64,000 nt of DNA. Origin: Andreprevotia chitinilytica DSM 18519. Its GTDB lineage: Bacteria; Pseudomonadota; Gammaproteobacteria; Burkholderiales; Chitinibacteraceae. The position numbers were made by a program, and so were the translations under genes. The notes beneath the pieces are model-generated. The model was not told the origin of the DNA. It ran no database searches and saw only the letters and a program-made list of their open reading frames with translations. Location of the stretch: NCBI RefSeq assembly GCF_000711875.1, contig NZ_JONM01000004.1, positions 248,001 to 312,000 on the forward strand, read 5' to 3'. Shown here piece by piece: positions 1-8,666 of the stretch. Positions within the stretch are counted from its first letter, which is position 1. Every line of letters begins with the position of its first letter.

Positions 1-144
1 AACCGCTTTTTCCACGCCATGCTGGATCAAGGCATTTATCTGGCGCCATCCGCATTCGAAGCCGGGTTTGTTTCCGCGGCACATACCGAATCCGATCTAA
101 AAGCGACAATTGCCGCCGCTCAATCGGTATTCTCCGTAAGCTAA
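1..144 (+). CDS. hemL: Glutamate-1-semialdehyde 2,1-aminomutase, C-terminal fragment
   Basis: Only the last 47 codons are in the window; the gene begins before base 1. The enzyme is a PLP-dependent aminomutase that converts glutamate-1-semialdehyde to 5-aminolevulinate in tetrapyrrole synthesis. The visible tail carries the family's very conserved C-terminal stretch ([20 protein letters not shown], residues 3-22 of the fragment), followed by the usual short helix and a TAA stop. The frame is open from the first base. Identification rests on family recall of this C-terminus, which is distinctive. The gene is followed by a hairpin and the regulatory region of the first pilus operon, so it is not part of that operon. 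Confidence 0.9.
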   Translation, partial: NRFFHAMLDQGIYLAPSAFEAGFVSAAHTESDLKATIAAAQSVFSVS

Positions 145-171
145 ATCCTTTCCCGTTTTTAATTCCAATTC

Positions 172-210
172 GCCGATGCCGTTTGTCTGATGACGAACGG
201 CAAAATCGGC
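172..210. terminator. Bulged hairpin after hemL; also contains two AlgR-like boxes
   Basis: An inverted repeat has a 10-bp inner stem (178-187 with 192-201, one G-T mismatch, loop TGAT). An outer 6-bp stem (172-177 with 205-210) follows after a 3-nt bulge. It lies 28 bases after the hemL stop. It lacks a downstream T-run, so an intrinsic terminator is only possible. The inner arms also read CCGTTTGTC on + (179-187) and CCGTTCGTC on - (192-200), both close to the AlgR core known from Pseudomonas. Confidence 0.45.
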
Positions 211-353
211 ATCAATCCATCCCCGCTTCAATTCAATCCCTGCCGATTTCCCACATACCCTAGCTAGTTACCAACAAGGCATTGCAAAATTTGTAAGTAG
301 TTAATGTATACGTAACTACTTAGACAGCATACTGACGGTGGCACATCCAAAAT

Positions 354-362
354 CCGTTCGTC
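354..362 (+). promoter_or_regulatory. AlgR-like box CCGTTCGTC upstream of pilus operon 1
   Basis: The 9-mer CCGTTCGTC is the core of the AlgR-binding site known from Pseudomonas aeruginosa, where AlgR activates the fimU-pilVWXY1Y2E operon. Here it lies about 310 bases before the first gene of the equivalent operon. No AlgR gene is in the window, so function is inferred. Confidence 0.35.
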
Positions 363-407
363 CACCGATGGCATCCATCCATCCAGTTATCGTAGTCTGC
401 GCCAAAC

Positions 408-489
408 CCTTGATGTAGCTTGCCATCAGGCGATCGCCATGCCGCAGGGATGGAAAGAATAGAATATTAGCTTATCATGTGACCCTAAT
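408..489 (+). promoter_or_regulatory. Shared upstream element of pilus operon 1
   Basis: Three blocks are shared with the region before pilus operon 2 at almost identical spacing. CCTTGATGTAGCTTG is at 408-422 (other copy 8487-8501), AATATTAG at 463-470 (8541-8548) and CTAAT at 485-489 (8563-8567). Offsets from the first block are 55/54 and 77/76 bases. The sequence between the blocks differs. This is probably a promoter with its activator site. No convincing sigma-70 or sigma-54 pair was identified. The rest of 211-668 shows no gene. Confidence 0.5.
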
Positions 490-668
490 ATCAAATGTGT
501 ATACCGAGGCGGTCAACTCCATACATCTCGGTATAACGTAAGCAAATTTAGTGCGATCAGAACCATAGTGAGATGAGGGCAAGCAGCAGCATGACAAATT
601 CCCGCCATTACGAATCCGGCTTTGGCAAACAGCCAAACAGCTGGACATATCCGATGAAGGAAGTCGTC

Positions 669-1259
669 ATGCTTTCTATTACGCCTCGCAAGATGGCATG
701 CCGTGTCTATCTTCAAAAGACTCAAGGCTTTTCACTCATTGAGCTTATAACTACCATGGCGATTGCCGGCATATTCATGGCAATTGCTATTCCATCTTAC
801 CAATCGATCATTTCGTCAACCGGTATCAGCGCAGAAGTCAATGATCTGTATCGTGATCTGGAATTTGCCCGTAGCGAAGCAACCAAGCGCGGCCTGAATG
901 TGGCGGTCTGCCCGTCCAGCAATGGGTCCAGTTGCAGCACACAGGCCAGTTGGGCTAGCGGCTGGATCGTGATGGTACCCAGCGCTGGAAGCTGTGTTAA
1001 CACCACCGGCACCGTTTTAAGGATCAAACAAACCTTTACATCGAAAGACACCGCCGCATACACACCCTCGCAAGCGGGGCAGACTTCGCTCTGCTTTAAC
1101 AGAATGGGATTTGTGCCAACCAGCAATCTCGGCATGTTTACCTTCAATACCACCCCCGCAAATAACAGTACAAAACGTTGTTTGGCAGTGTCCGCTGTTG
1201 GACACGTTCAGATCCTGCAACAAGGCCAAACAGATGTCGCAGGGGCACAATGCACATGA
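669..1259 (+). CDS. fimT: GspH/FimT-family minor type IV pilin (operon 1)
   Basis: This 196-residue prepilin is the first gene of pilus operon 1. It carries a class III (type IV prepilin) leader of about 24 residues ending in QG, cut before FSLIE, with the Glu at mature position 5 needed for assembly. A 20-residue hydrophobic helix follows, then a Cys-containing GspH-type globular domain. FimT/FimU proteins are minor pilins of the pilus-tip priming complex. The start at 669 is preferred over upstream in-frame ATGs because GGAAG lies five bases before it. The stop overlaps the next start as ATGA, so translation is probably coupled to pilV. FimT versus FimU cannot be separated by eye. Confidence 0.85.
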   Translation: MLSITPRKMACRVYLQKTQGFSLIELITTMAIAGIFMAIAIPSYQSIISSTGISAEVNDLYRDLEFARSEATKRGLNVAVCPSSNGSSCSTQASWASGWIVMVPSAGSCVNTTGTVLRIKQTFTSKDTAAYTPSQAGQTSLCFNRMGFVPTSNLGMFTFNTTPANNSTKRCLAVSAVGHVQILQQGQTDVAGAQCT

Positions 1260-1825
1260 GTCAATTACGCCTCCCCCTCCCAAACCGCCCTGTATCGCGT
1301 GCCGCCAACACGGCAGGCTTCACCCTACTGGAGGTGCTGATTGCAGTTGTAGTCATTGCAATCGGCCTGCTTGGCGTTGCTGGCATGGAAGCGCTGTCGC
1401 TGAGTAATACAAGCTCGGCACGTACACGCGGCTTGGCCGCGGTGATGGCCGCCAGTCTTTCATCTGCAATGAGTGCCAATCCAGGCTATTGGGCAGCAGG
1501 ACTACTTGCCGCACCGGGCACGGTCAACGTCAACGTCAGCGTTAGTGGCGGGATCACCGGTGATACAACGTTGGCGGCTGCGGCAAGCGCGGATTGCACG
1601 GCTGTTTGCACGCCAGTGCAGCTGGCCGCTTATGACCTGACAAACTGGGGGAAGACAATCAGTCAATCATTGCCAAGCGGCACCGGCCAGATTGTTTGCA
1701 CCACGACGGTGGGCCAGCCAGTCGTCTGTACCATTACGGTAAGCTGGAGCGAAAAGACAATGGCGGCGAAGCAGAATACCGGTCAGCAGCAAACATACAG
1801 TTACCAGACCGTGGTGCAGCCATGA
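1256..1825 (+). CDS. pilV: Type IV pilus modification protein PilV (operon 1)
   Basis: This 189-residue prepilin-like protein has a leader ending in AG, cut before FTLLE, and then a hydrophobic helix (LIAVVVIAIGLLGVAGME) typical of the PilV family. PilV is a minor pilin that forms part of the tip complex with PilW, PilX and PilY1. The start at 1256 overlaps the fimT stop (ATGA); an ATG two codons earlier (1250) is an alternative. The mature domain is Thr/Val rich with cysteines near its middle. The stop overlaps pilW in the same ATGA manner. Confidence 0.85.
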   Translation: MSQLRLPLPNRPVSRAANTAGFTLLEVLIAVVVIAIGLLGVAGMEALSLSNTSSARTRGLAAVMAASLSSAMSANPGYWAAGLLAAPGTVNVNVSVSGGITGDTTLAAAASADCTAVCTPVQLAAYDLTNWGKTISQSLPSGTGQIVCTTTVGQPVVCTITVSWSEKTMAAKQNTGQQQTYSYQTVVQP

Positions 1826-2646
1826 AACGCCAATTGCATACAGGCAAATCACTCATTGATGTGCCAAAAGCTAATTGTCTACGTCAGATCAAACCCGCCG
1901 TGCTAGCCCAAAGGGGGTTTGGCCTGCTTGAAGTCATGATCTCCATGACTATCGCGTTGCTGCTTTTACTAGCGGTCTCAACGCTCTTCATCAGTCAGCG
2001 GCAAACTTACTCGGCACAAACCGGATTGGCACAACTACAGGAAAAAGAACGGCTCGCCGTATCCTTGCTGACCAATATCATCCAATCGGCTGGCTATTTC
2101 CCCAATCCGACCACCAACACCCAAGTCACCGCCTTACCCGTACTTGGGACCACCTACACGACTCCCGGCCAGTATGTTACGGGCGCCACCGGCGGGACGG
2201 GGAGTTCGGACACCATTCAGGTCCGCTACCAAACCGCACCAGGCGACGGCATTCTCAATTGTCTTGGTAACTCCAATCCTACGGGCACGGGCAGCACCAA
2301 TAAAACCTACGACAATGCATTTACTGTCCAAACAGTAAACGGCACAAGCATGCTGACTTGTGCACTTGGTACCAATGCGGCGGCCCCCACTGCCAGCACC
2401 AGTGCCAATCCGCTGGTAGATGGCATTCAAAGCATGAAAGTAACTTACGGTGTCGATACGACCGGTAATGGTTCCGTTACCCAGTATGTAGATGCCAGTT
2501 CCGTCACTGATTGGACTTCGGTACGTTCCGCACAACTGGTGCTGGTATTTACCAATCCACTCTATAACACCGCCGCTATCAACAATAACGGACAACCATC
2601 GACGGTTAAGCTTACCCAGATCGTTCGGCTTATGGGCAAATCATGA
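1822..2646 (+). CDS. pilW: Type IV pilus minor pilin PilW (operon 1)
   Basis: This 274-residue PilW-family prepilin has a long leader of about 31 residues ending in RG, cut before FGLLE with Glu5 present, followed by the hydrophobic helix MISMTIALLLLLAVSTLFI. PilW bridges minor pilins to PilY1 at the pilus tip. The C-terminal half carries the segment seen in PilW proteins around residues 205-270 (GIQSMKVTYGVDTTG, then QLVLVFTNP). Start and stop both overlap the neighbouring genes as ATGA. The upstream reading frame is also open, but the overlap with the pilV stop decides the start. Confidence 0.85.
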   Translation: MKRQLHTGKSLIDVPKANCLRQIKPAVLAQRGFGLLEVMISMTIALLLLLAVSTLFISQRQTYSAQTGLAQLQEKERLAVSLLTNIIQSAGYFPNPTTNTQVTALPVLGTTYTTPGQYVTGATGGTGSSDTIQVRYQTAPGDGILNCLGNSNPTGTGSTNKTYDNAFTVQTVNGTSMLTCALGTNAAAPTASTSANPLVDGIQSMKVTYGVDTTGNGSVTQYVDASSVTDWTSVRSAQLVLVFTNPLYNTAAINNNGQPSTVKLTQIVRLMGKS

Positions 2647-3245
2647 TGATCCAAATAGCCAGCAGCCCATTTGGGCGAATTCAATCTAAATCCCGCTATT
2701 GCCAGAATGGCTTCATTTTGATTGCCAGCTTGTTCATTCTGGTGATTTTGACGCTAATCGGCGTTGCCATGGCACATAGCTTCCGCCTGGAAGAAGGTAT
2801 GGCAGGCAATACACGCGAAAAGGCCCGGGCACTGAATATTGCACAAAGCACGGTCGGCTATGCCGAATGGTGGCTTACCCAAAATGCCCAAGCGACTCCG
2901 GTCAGTTGTACCGGGACATATACCTCGCCCGTGATATGCACCAATTCCCTGCTGACGGCTGGTACCGCTTCTGCCAGTTTGCCATGGAGCAGCTATGTCA
3001 ATTACACACCTCCGCAACCATCTAGTTCACAGCCAACTGCGACGATAGCCTCCAGTACTTCAGGAGGTGCTGGGACCTATTACAACAATCCGGGTTTCAA
3101 CATTCAATATCTCGGCCTTGATACAACAGGCGCTTCCTTATACCAAATCACGGCATTCGCTTATGGCGGCAATCAGGCCTCGGTCGCAGTCGTGCAAAGT
3201 ATTTATAAACTCAGTTCCGGCACCACAGATTTGGGAGTGCATTGA
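2643..3245 (+). CDS. pilX: Minor pilin PilX (operon 1)
   Basis: This 200-residue protein has a PilX_N-type amino terminus: a short leader ending in NG, then the helix FILIASLFILVILTLIGVAM and the conserved block FRLEEGMAGNTREKARALN (about residues 46-64). Mature position 5 is Ala rather than Glu, as is usual for PilX-type proteins. PilX cooperates with PilY1 at the pilus tip. ATGATG at 2643 overlaps the pilW stop. The stop at 3245 lies one base before pilY1, consistent with one transcript. Confidence 0.85.
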   Translation: MMIQIASSPFGRIQSKSRYCQNGFILIASLFILVILTLIGVAMAHSFRLEEGMAGNTREKARALNIAQSTVGYAEWWLTQNAQATPVSCTGTYTSPVICTNSLLTAGTASASLPWSSYVNYTPPQPSSSQPTATIASSTSGGAGTYYNNPGFNIQYLGLDTTGASLYQITAFAYGGNQASVAVVQSIYKLSSGTTDLGVH

Positions 3246-3246
3246 A

Positions 3247-6200
3247 ATGAATATCTTGCAATCTGGCCCGATCAAAACGGCTCTGGCCATTTTGGTCAGC
3301 TGGTTGGCTGTCGCCAACCCCGCTGCAGCCGTTGTGGTATCGGATAACTTCACCGGTACGACGTCCGCCAATGCGTGGCTTTCATTCAACGGTGCGTGCC
3401 TTACTGCAGGTAATGTTACTTCGGTCACCGGCAATAATTGCACCAGTACAACTGGGCTATGCTCACCCACCAGCCTGAACGGCACGATTCCAGCCTGCAC
3501 GCAATCAAGCTATTACAATCTTTTCAGCGCAACCCAGGTTGGGGGACTCCCCGATACGGCTGGGAATGGCGCATTGCGATTAACCAATGCAGACAATTAT
3601 CAACGTGGCGCCATTGTTTCCAATTTCACTTTTCCATCCGATCAAGGCATACAAGCTACATTTACCACCGTCACTTATGGTGGCGACAATCAAGGTGGGC
3701 ACGGTGCGGACGGGATCAGTTTTTATCTGGCTGACGGTAGCCAAGCCGCCTCAGTGGGCGCCACTGGTGGCTCGCTGGGCTATTCATGCTCGAATGGCAA
3801 CCCAACAGCAGATGGTGTAATTGGTGGTTATCTCGGGCTGGGAATTGACGAATACGGTAACTTTTTGAACGAGGGAGATAATACAAAGACGGGTTATGGC
3901 TATCAAGCCGGCCGGATTGGCTTGCGCGGTGCAGGGAATGTTTCCTGGACTTGGCTCAATCAGAACTATGCAAGCAACTATCCCTCTTCAATCACAGATG
4001 CCTCTACGCAACAGCAGGGTGTACAACAAACCTGCAGCACTGGCTACGTACAGAAATACAAGAATGGTGGATGGCAATCTACAACCACGCCAGTACCGTT
4101 GGATTATGCGATCATCCCCACTGCTTATCAGGTTCTACCCAGCAATCAGCCCATCGCTAACGAAAGTGCTACCGTACGCGGTAATGCAACACCAATCAGC
4201 TACAAACTCAAGCTGACACAAGATGGTTACCTGAGCTTCTGGTACAGCTATAATGGCGGCACCTATCAGTCGGTGATTGCCAATCAATCCATCACTGCAT
4301 CCAACGGCACACTGCCCTCGACCTTCCGTTTCGGCTTTGCCGGCTCTACGGGTGGCAGTACCAATGTGCACGAAATATTGTGTTTCAAGGCAACGCCTGC
4401 CGAACAATCTGCCGGTTCTGCCGGTATCAACCAGCAGCAGGCCGGACAAGTGCGTACCAGCACTCAAGTCTATCTGGCAGGTTACCACTCGGATAACTGG
4501 TGGGGTCAACTCACATCACAGTATCTGCAGGTCAATAGCAGCAACGGTGTTGTCACCATCAACCCAACCGCAACTTGGGATGCATCGTGCGTATTAACCG
4601 GTGGAAATTGCTCCAGTACTGGGGTCACCAGCGTCACCGCCCAAACATCGGCAAATCGTTCAATCCTTACCTGGAATGGCACGACAGGCATCCCGTTCCA
4701 ATGGAGCAATCTGACAACGGCTCAGCAAACGGCATTGAATCAGGGTGATAGCAACGGGCAGACCCGGCTGGCCTTCCTTCGCGGTGACCGCACCAATGAA
4801 TTGACCAGCAGTGGTACAGGAACCTTCCGTGCCCGTAGCGGGGTACTGGGCGACATCATCAACTCGAGCCCGGTCTGGGTCGGCGCACCCAGCATTCTCT
4901 ACCCCAGCGCCGCCGGCGCCACCAGCACGACATGGTCTGATCAGCTGTATAGCAGTGCAACCATGCCAGAAAATGGCGGCTCGGCAACCACCTATGGCTC
5001 ATTCCAGACTAGCTACGCTACGCGCTTGAATGTGGTTTACGCCGGATCCAATGATGGCTTGCTGCATGGCTTCCGCAGTGGCTCGTACGATGCGAGTGGC
5101 AATTATGTGAGCACCACAACTCCGAATGATGGTAAGGAAGTACTGGCCTACATGCCGGCTGCCGTCACCCAAACCATTCACAGCACCACGAGCGGGCTGG
5201 ACTATTCATCCACGCAATATGGACACAACTTCTTTGTCGACGCGACACCCACGACAGACGATCTCTTCTACAACAACAATTGGCATACTTGGCTGGTAGG
5301 TGGGCTTGGTGCCGGCGGCAAAGCGATCTATGCACTTGATATCACCGACCCTACCCAGTTTTCGGAAACGAATTCCGGCAGCCTGGTCATCGGTGAGTGG
5401 AATAACAGCACGCTTACCAATTTGGGCCAAACGTACGGCACACCGCAAATCCGCCGCTTACACAATGGTCAGTGGGGCGTGATTTTCGGCAACGGCTTTA
5501 ACAGTACGGCCGGCCATGCCGGCATCTATATCATGCTGGTCGATCCCAGCAACGGAAACAAAAGCTTCAAGTTTCTGGATACAGGCTCCGGATCAAGCAG
5601 TACCCCAAACGGCATCGCCTTTGTCACCCCGGTTGACCTGGATGGCGACCACATCACCGACTACGTTTATGCAGGCGACGTATATGGCAACGTGTGGAAG
5701 TTTGATCTGACGAGCAGCAACCCAGCGACGTGGGCCGTAGTCAGCACACCTATCTTTACCACTCCCAACAGCCAGCCGATTACCACCAAGGTGCTGGTAA
5801 CCGCCAATACCACCGGACCAGGCTTGCCTCGCGTGATCGTCAGTTTCGGCACTGGCCAGCAGACACCACAAACCCTTTCCAATCCAGCCGTATTTGCCAG
5901 TGGCACGCAATCACTGTACGGCATCTGGGACTGGAATACGGGCAGTTGGAATAGCTTGGGCAGCACCCAGTATGCCTCTCTGACCGGTACACAAAGCATC
6001 TCCACGAGCACTCTACAATCCCAGACGGTGCTGGGCACCTACAACTCGACGACAAACGGCAGCAGCCAAGGCTATCGCACCCTCAGCAGCAACGCTGTGT
6101 GCTGGAAAGGCTCCACCGCATGTTCGAGCAACAACAACAAATATGGTTGGTATCTGAATTTGCCGACTTCGACCGAGCAGGTCATCTATAGCCCGATTCT

Positions 6201-6543
6201 GTATTCCGGCTCGATCATCATTAACACCACGATTCCGCCCACCAATACGCCGCTCACCTGCACTGCAAGTACGGCAACCGGCTGGACAATGGCGATCAAT
6301 CCGGTCACCGGTGGCGCATTCCAGAAATCGTTCTTTGGCGATGCCAACAATAACTTCATCACTTATAACGGCCAGGTCGTCAGCGGTATTGCCCTCAATG
6401 CTACCGGCAGCCCGTCAGTCGTGATTTCACAAAATAGCCCTTACTTGCTTAACGAAACCGCGAACAGCGTCGGTACTGTCAACAAGATCAACCCGCCCAA
6501 TGGTTCTTTAGGCAGCCGGGTTACCTGGATTGAATTACGCTAG
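3247..6543 (+). CDS. pilY1: PilY1-family pilus-tip adhesin with lectin-like N-terminal domain
   Basis: This 1098-residue exported protein has a signal peptide at residues 1-29 ending in AAA. About residues 30-375 resemble an L-type (legume-like) lectin: ADGISFYLADG at 154, a GGYLGLGIDEYGN block, and FRFGFAGSTGG near 360. The C-terminal half is the PilC/PilY1 beta-propeller, with VVYAGSNDGLLHGF, VGGLGAGGKAIYALDIT and GDVYGNVWKFDL. A calcium-loop motif D797-x-D799-x-D801-x-x-x-D805 lies in the propeller, as in PilY1 proteins known to control pilus retraction. The usual PilY1 vWA-like head is missing and the lectin-like domain takes its place. That suggests carbohydrate binding at the tip, which is inferred. 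Confidence 0.87.
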   Translation: MNILQSGPIKTALAILVSWLAVANPAAAVVVSDNFTGTTSANAWLSFNGACLTAGNVTSVTGNNCTSTTGLCSPTSLNGTIPACTQSSYYNLFSATQVGGLPDTAGNGALRLTNADNYQRGAIVSNFTFPSDQGIQATFTTVTYGGDNQGGHGADGISFYLADGSQAASVGATGGSLGYSCSNGNPTADGVIGGYLGLGIDEYGNFLNEGDNTKTGYGYQAGRIGLRGAGNVSWTWLNQNYASNYPSSITDASTQQQGVQQTCSTGYVQKYKNGGWQSTTTPVPLDYAIIPTAYQVLPSNQPIANESATVRGNATPISYKLKLTQDGYLSFWYSYNGGTYQSVIANQSITASNGTLPSTFRFGFAGSTGGSTNVHEILCFKATPAEQSAGSAGINQQQAGQVRTSTQVYLAGYHSDNWWGQLTSQYLQVNSSNGVVTINPTATWDASCVLTGGNCSSTGVTSVTAQTSANRSILTWNGTTGIPFQWSNLTTAQQTALNQGDSNGQTRLAFLRGDRTNELTSSGTGTFRARSGVLGDIINSSPVWVGAPSILYPSAAGATSTTWSDQLYSSATMPENGGSATTYGSFQTSYATRLNVVYAGSNDGLLHGFRSGSYDASGNYVSTTTPNDGKEVLAYMPAAVTQTIHSTTSGLDYSSTQYGHNFFVDATPTTDDLFYNNNWHTWLVGGLGAGGKAIYALDITDPTQFSETNSGSLVIGEWNNSTLTNLGQTYGTPQIRRLHNGQWGVIFGNGFNSTAGHAGIYIMLVDPSNGNKSFKFLDTGSGSSSTPNGIAFVTPVDLDGDHITDYVYAGDVYGNVWKFDLTSSNPATWAVVSTPIFTTPNSQPITTKVLVTANTTGPGLPRVIVSFGTGQQTPQTLSNPAVFASGTQSLYGIWDWNTGSWNSLGSTQYASLTGTQSISTSTLQSQTVLGTYNSTTNGSSQGYRTLSSNAVCWKGSTACSSNNNKYGWYLNLPTSTEQVIYSPILYSGSIIINTTIPPTNTPLTCTASTATGWTMAINPVTGGAFQKSFFGDANNNFITYNGQVVSGIALNATGSPSVVISQNSPYLLNETANSVGTVNKINPPNGSLGSRVTWIELR

Positions 6544-6554
6544 AGGAATACACG

Positions 6555-7028
6555 GTGAAACCCATTCATAAAACACCTTTCAATCATTACCAAATTAACC
6601 GGCTTACGCCCAAGCCAGGTGTGGCTTCCCGGAAAGAAACAGGATTTACATTGATTGAAATAATGACGGTGCTCGCCATTATGGGCATTCTGGTGGCCAT
6701 TGCCCTACCTGCATACCAAACCTATGTTCGCAAATCCCGCCGAGCTGTCGCCAAAACAGCTTTGCTGGATCTAAGCTCGCGGCAGGAAAAGTACTACTCC
6801 CTCAACAACGCGTATGCAACAAATCTGACGACACTGGGATATTCATCAAACTCGGTCAGCTTGCCAGATAGCACCAGCAACTATTACGCCTTATCTTTTT
6901 CAAGTGCGACCGCAACAGCATATACAGCTCAAGTTGCTCCACAAGGTGCACAACTAAATGACACCTGTGGCACTTACAGCATTACTAACCTCGGTCAGCA
7001 GGCTCCCACTACGACAGGTTGTTGGTAA
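6555..7028 (+). CDS. pilE: PilE-type minor type IV pilin (operon 1)
   Basis: This 157-residue prepilin starts at GTG 6555, with AGAGGA eight bases upstream. The leader of about 30 residues ends in TG, cut before FTLIE, followed by the classic helix MTVLAIMGILVAIALPAYQTYVRKSRR. The C-terminal disulphide loop is C...C in the last 20 residues (DTCGTYSITN...TTGCW). Its size fits a PilE/ComP-like minor pilin in a PilY1 operon rather than the bulk pilin. It follows pilY1 after 11 bases. In operon 2 the equivalent gene comes first instead of last. Confidence 0.83.
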   Translation: MKPIHKTPFNHYQINRLTPKPGVASRKETGFTLIEIMTVLAIMGILVAIALPAYQTYVRKSRRAVAKTALLDLSSRQEKYYSLNNAYATNLTTLGYSSNSVSLPDSTSNYYALSFSSATATAYTAQVAPQGAQLNDTCGTYSITNLGQQAPTTTGCW

Positions 7029-7166
7029 GGAGATGGTATCTGACTTGGCATAATCCAGTGGTTTTGTTGTAACCACTGGCATTTGGTATTGATGTTCCGT
7101 TTATAATGCATCCAATAGCCAAGTTAGACCATTGTGTTGTGGCTAGGTCAAATAACCCTCCAAAGT

Positions 7167-7178
7167 TTCACATGTGAA
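7167..7178. promoter_or_regulatory. Perfect 12-bp palindrome in the pilE to TonB-like gap
   Basis: TTCACATGTGAA lies in the 254-base gap after pilE, about 105 bases before the candidate ATG of the next gene. It could be a regulator site, but no cognate protein is suggested. Nothing else is seen in this gap. Confidence 0.25.
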
Positions 7179-7282
7179 CGAGCAGTTTTCCCTCGTGACA
7201 TAATATCTTGGCACGACCTGACTCTTTGAAGCTGGATGTAGCCGTTTAGGTATAACCATCAAGCAATTAAAATCTCATGCCA

Positions 7283-7899
7283 ATGGAACGGGCGCGCATC
7301 TTGTTGCTGGGCTGTTTTTCTCATTTGCATTTCACTTCCTGATTCTGCATTTTCTGCAAAATGGTCCGCTGTATCTTTCATCTAGCGATATACCAACTCA
7401 ACCCGCTCTGGAAGTTCATCTGCTTACGCACCACCATGTAACAGCAGCCAAGGATGCAAACTCAGTTATTAGTAGTATTCCTAGCAATCCCGTCCTAAAG
7501 CCAACGCGGCATGCCACACCCACGCTGAAAAATATCCCTCAGCCCGTTCAATTTGCCTGGCTACTAGCAAACCAATACGAGTATTGGCCACGTGCACAAC
7601 TCAGTGACGGCGCATATCCACTTGCTCTTGTTACGGTCACCGATCCAGAAAATGCAGATTCCCAAGTTGGTGAGCAACATATCATTTTGAAGCTGTTTAT
7701 CAATGAAAAAGGGAATGTCGACCGAATAGAACCAGAAAATGCAACAGCCACGCCAGCGCGAATGACGGCTGCCATTAATTCATTCAAAACAAAGATCTTT
7801 AGCCCAGGGCAAATTAACGGAATTGCTGTCAAATCGGTAATAAGAATTGAAGTCAGCTTTGAGAATGGCTCAACAGAAAACCCAGATCGCTCAAAGTAG
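7283..7899 (+). pseudogene. TonB-like protein, operon 1 copy, probable 5' frameshift
   Basis: A frame open from 7222 to the TAG at 7897 encodes a membrane-anchored protein: helix GLFFSFAFHFLILHFL, a Pro/Thr/His-rich linker, and a TonB-C-like domain of about 90 residues (IILKLFINEKGNVDRIE, then VIRIEVSFE at the end). This frame has no ATG, GTG or TTG ahead of the helix. The plausible start (ATG 7283 or 7277, giving MERARILLLG) is in a different frame and stops at 7341-7343. One extra base near the GGG at 7309-7311 would join the two parts. It may therefore be a frameshifted gene, a sequencing error or a recoding event. The paralogue after operon 2 shares the LFFSxxxH helix motif and domain order. 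Confidence 0.6.
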
Positions 7900-8486
7900 T
7901 TTTTCAAACTTAATTTATTACCTTCGCTGGATTAAATCTCGCACCGCTTTAATGGAGATATAACCGTCAATTACCTAGCAGTTGTATTGCATTGGCGTGA
8001 AATCTGCACCTACCGCGAACATGGCCGCCCACGCATTTGCAAACAGCTGTTGCTAAGCACCCTCCGCGGCCAAGCAAAACGCGGCCCCCCTGCGAATCAA
8101 GTTACCCGACGCCAGGATGCCTTCACTACCATCTGCCGGGCTTGGCGTGGCTACATCCAAGACGATGAATGGACTTCAAAACGACTTTTTTTGTCGCTAA
8201 ACCCACATTTTTCGTAAGTTTAATAGTTGCGCGCTATCGAATCACAAGATGCCAATGCACTTTGTCGGGTGATAAGCGGCAAATCCAAACTCATACCTTC
8301 CTCTCCGCGCATCATTTGAAGAAATGTCGCGTTTATGCGCACCAATTCGGTGCAAAATAATACAACTATTGTAATTTAAAGATGATTGGCGAAATAACCT
8401 TGACAGTTACTTGATGAAATAACGTCAATATTCCGCTCATCCATTCATCACGTCCATTTATCCAGTCAGCATCACCTTCTCTAAGT
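7900..8486. other. Intergenic region before pilus operon 2, no supported gene
   Basis: This stretch of almost 600 bases between the first TonB-like gene and the promoter element of operon 2 holds only short open frames (for example 7987-8217). They have no ribosome-binding site, recognisable domain or compositional support. No RNA gene or repeat was recognised. Confidence 0.5.
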
Positions 8487-8567
8487 CCTTGATGTAGCTT
8501 GACTCTAGTGTCTGATTCACCGACATGCCAGAGCGGTCGAAATATTAGTTTATTAATTTACTCTAAT
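8487..8567 (+). promoter_or_regulatory. Shared upstream element of pilus operon 2
   Basis: This is the counterpart of 408-489. CCTTGATGTAGCTTG is at 8487-8501, AATATTAG at 8541-8548 and CTAAT at 8563-8567, with spacings within one base of the first copy. It sits about 100 bases before the pilE start at 8667. Both operons are probably switched on by the same factor. Confidence 0.5.
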
Positions 8568-8666
8568 GTTTTTGCGATTGTTTCTGAGGCATGTAAATAC
8601 GCTCAAACAGCGATGAGTAAGCAAATCACGCTGCGCAAGCGAAGATTGAAGAAGGATGAGCACGTG

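Noticed and set aside
7166-7180. Possible parS-like site GTTTCACATGTGAAC
   Set aside because: It has an extra central base relative to the parS consensus GTTTCACGTGAAAC and is 26 kb from parAB. It is kept only as a generic palindrome.
7987-8217. Short open frame in the gap before pilus operon 2
   Set aside because: No ribosome-binding site, no domain, unusual composition and no context support.
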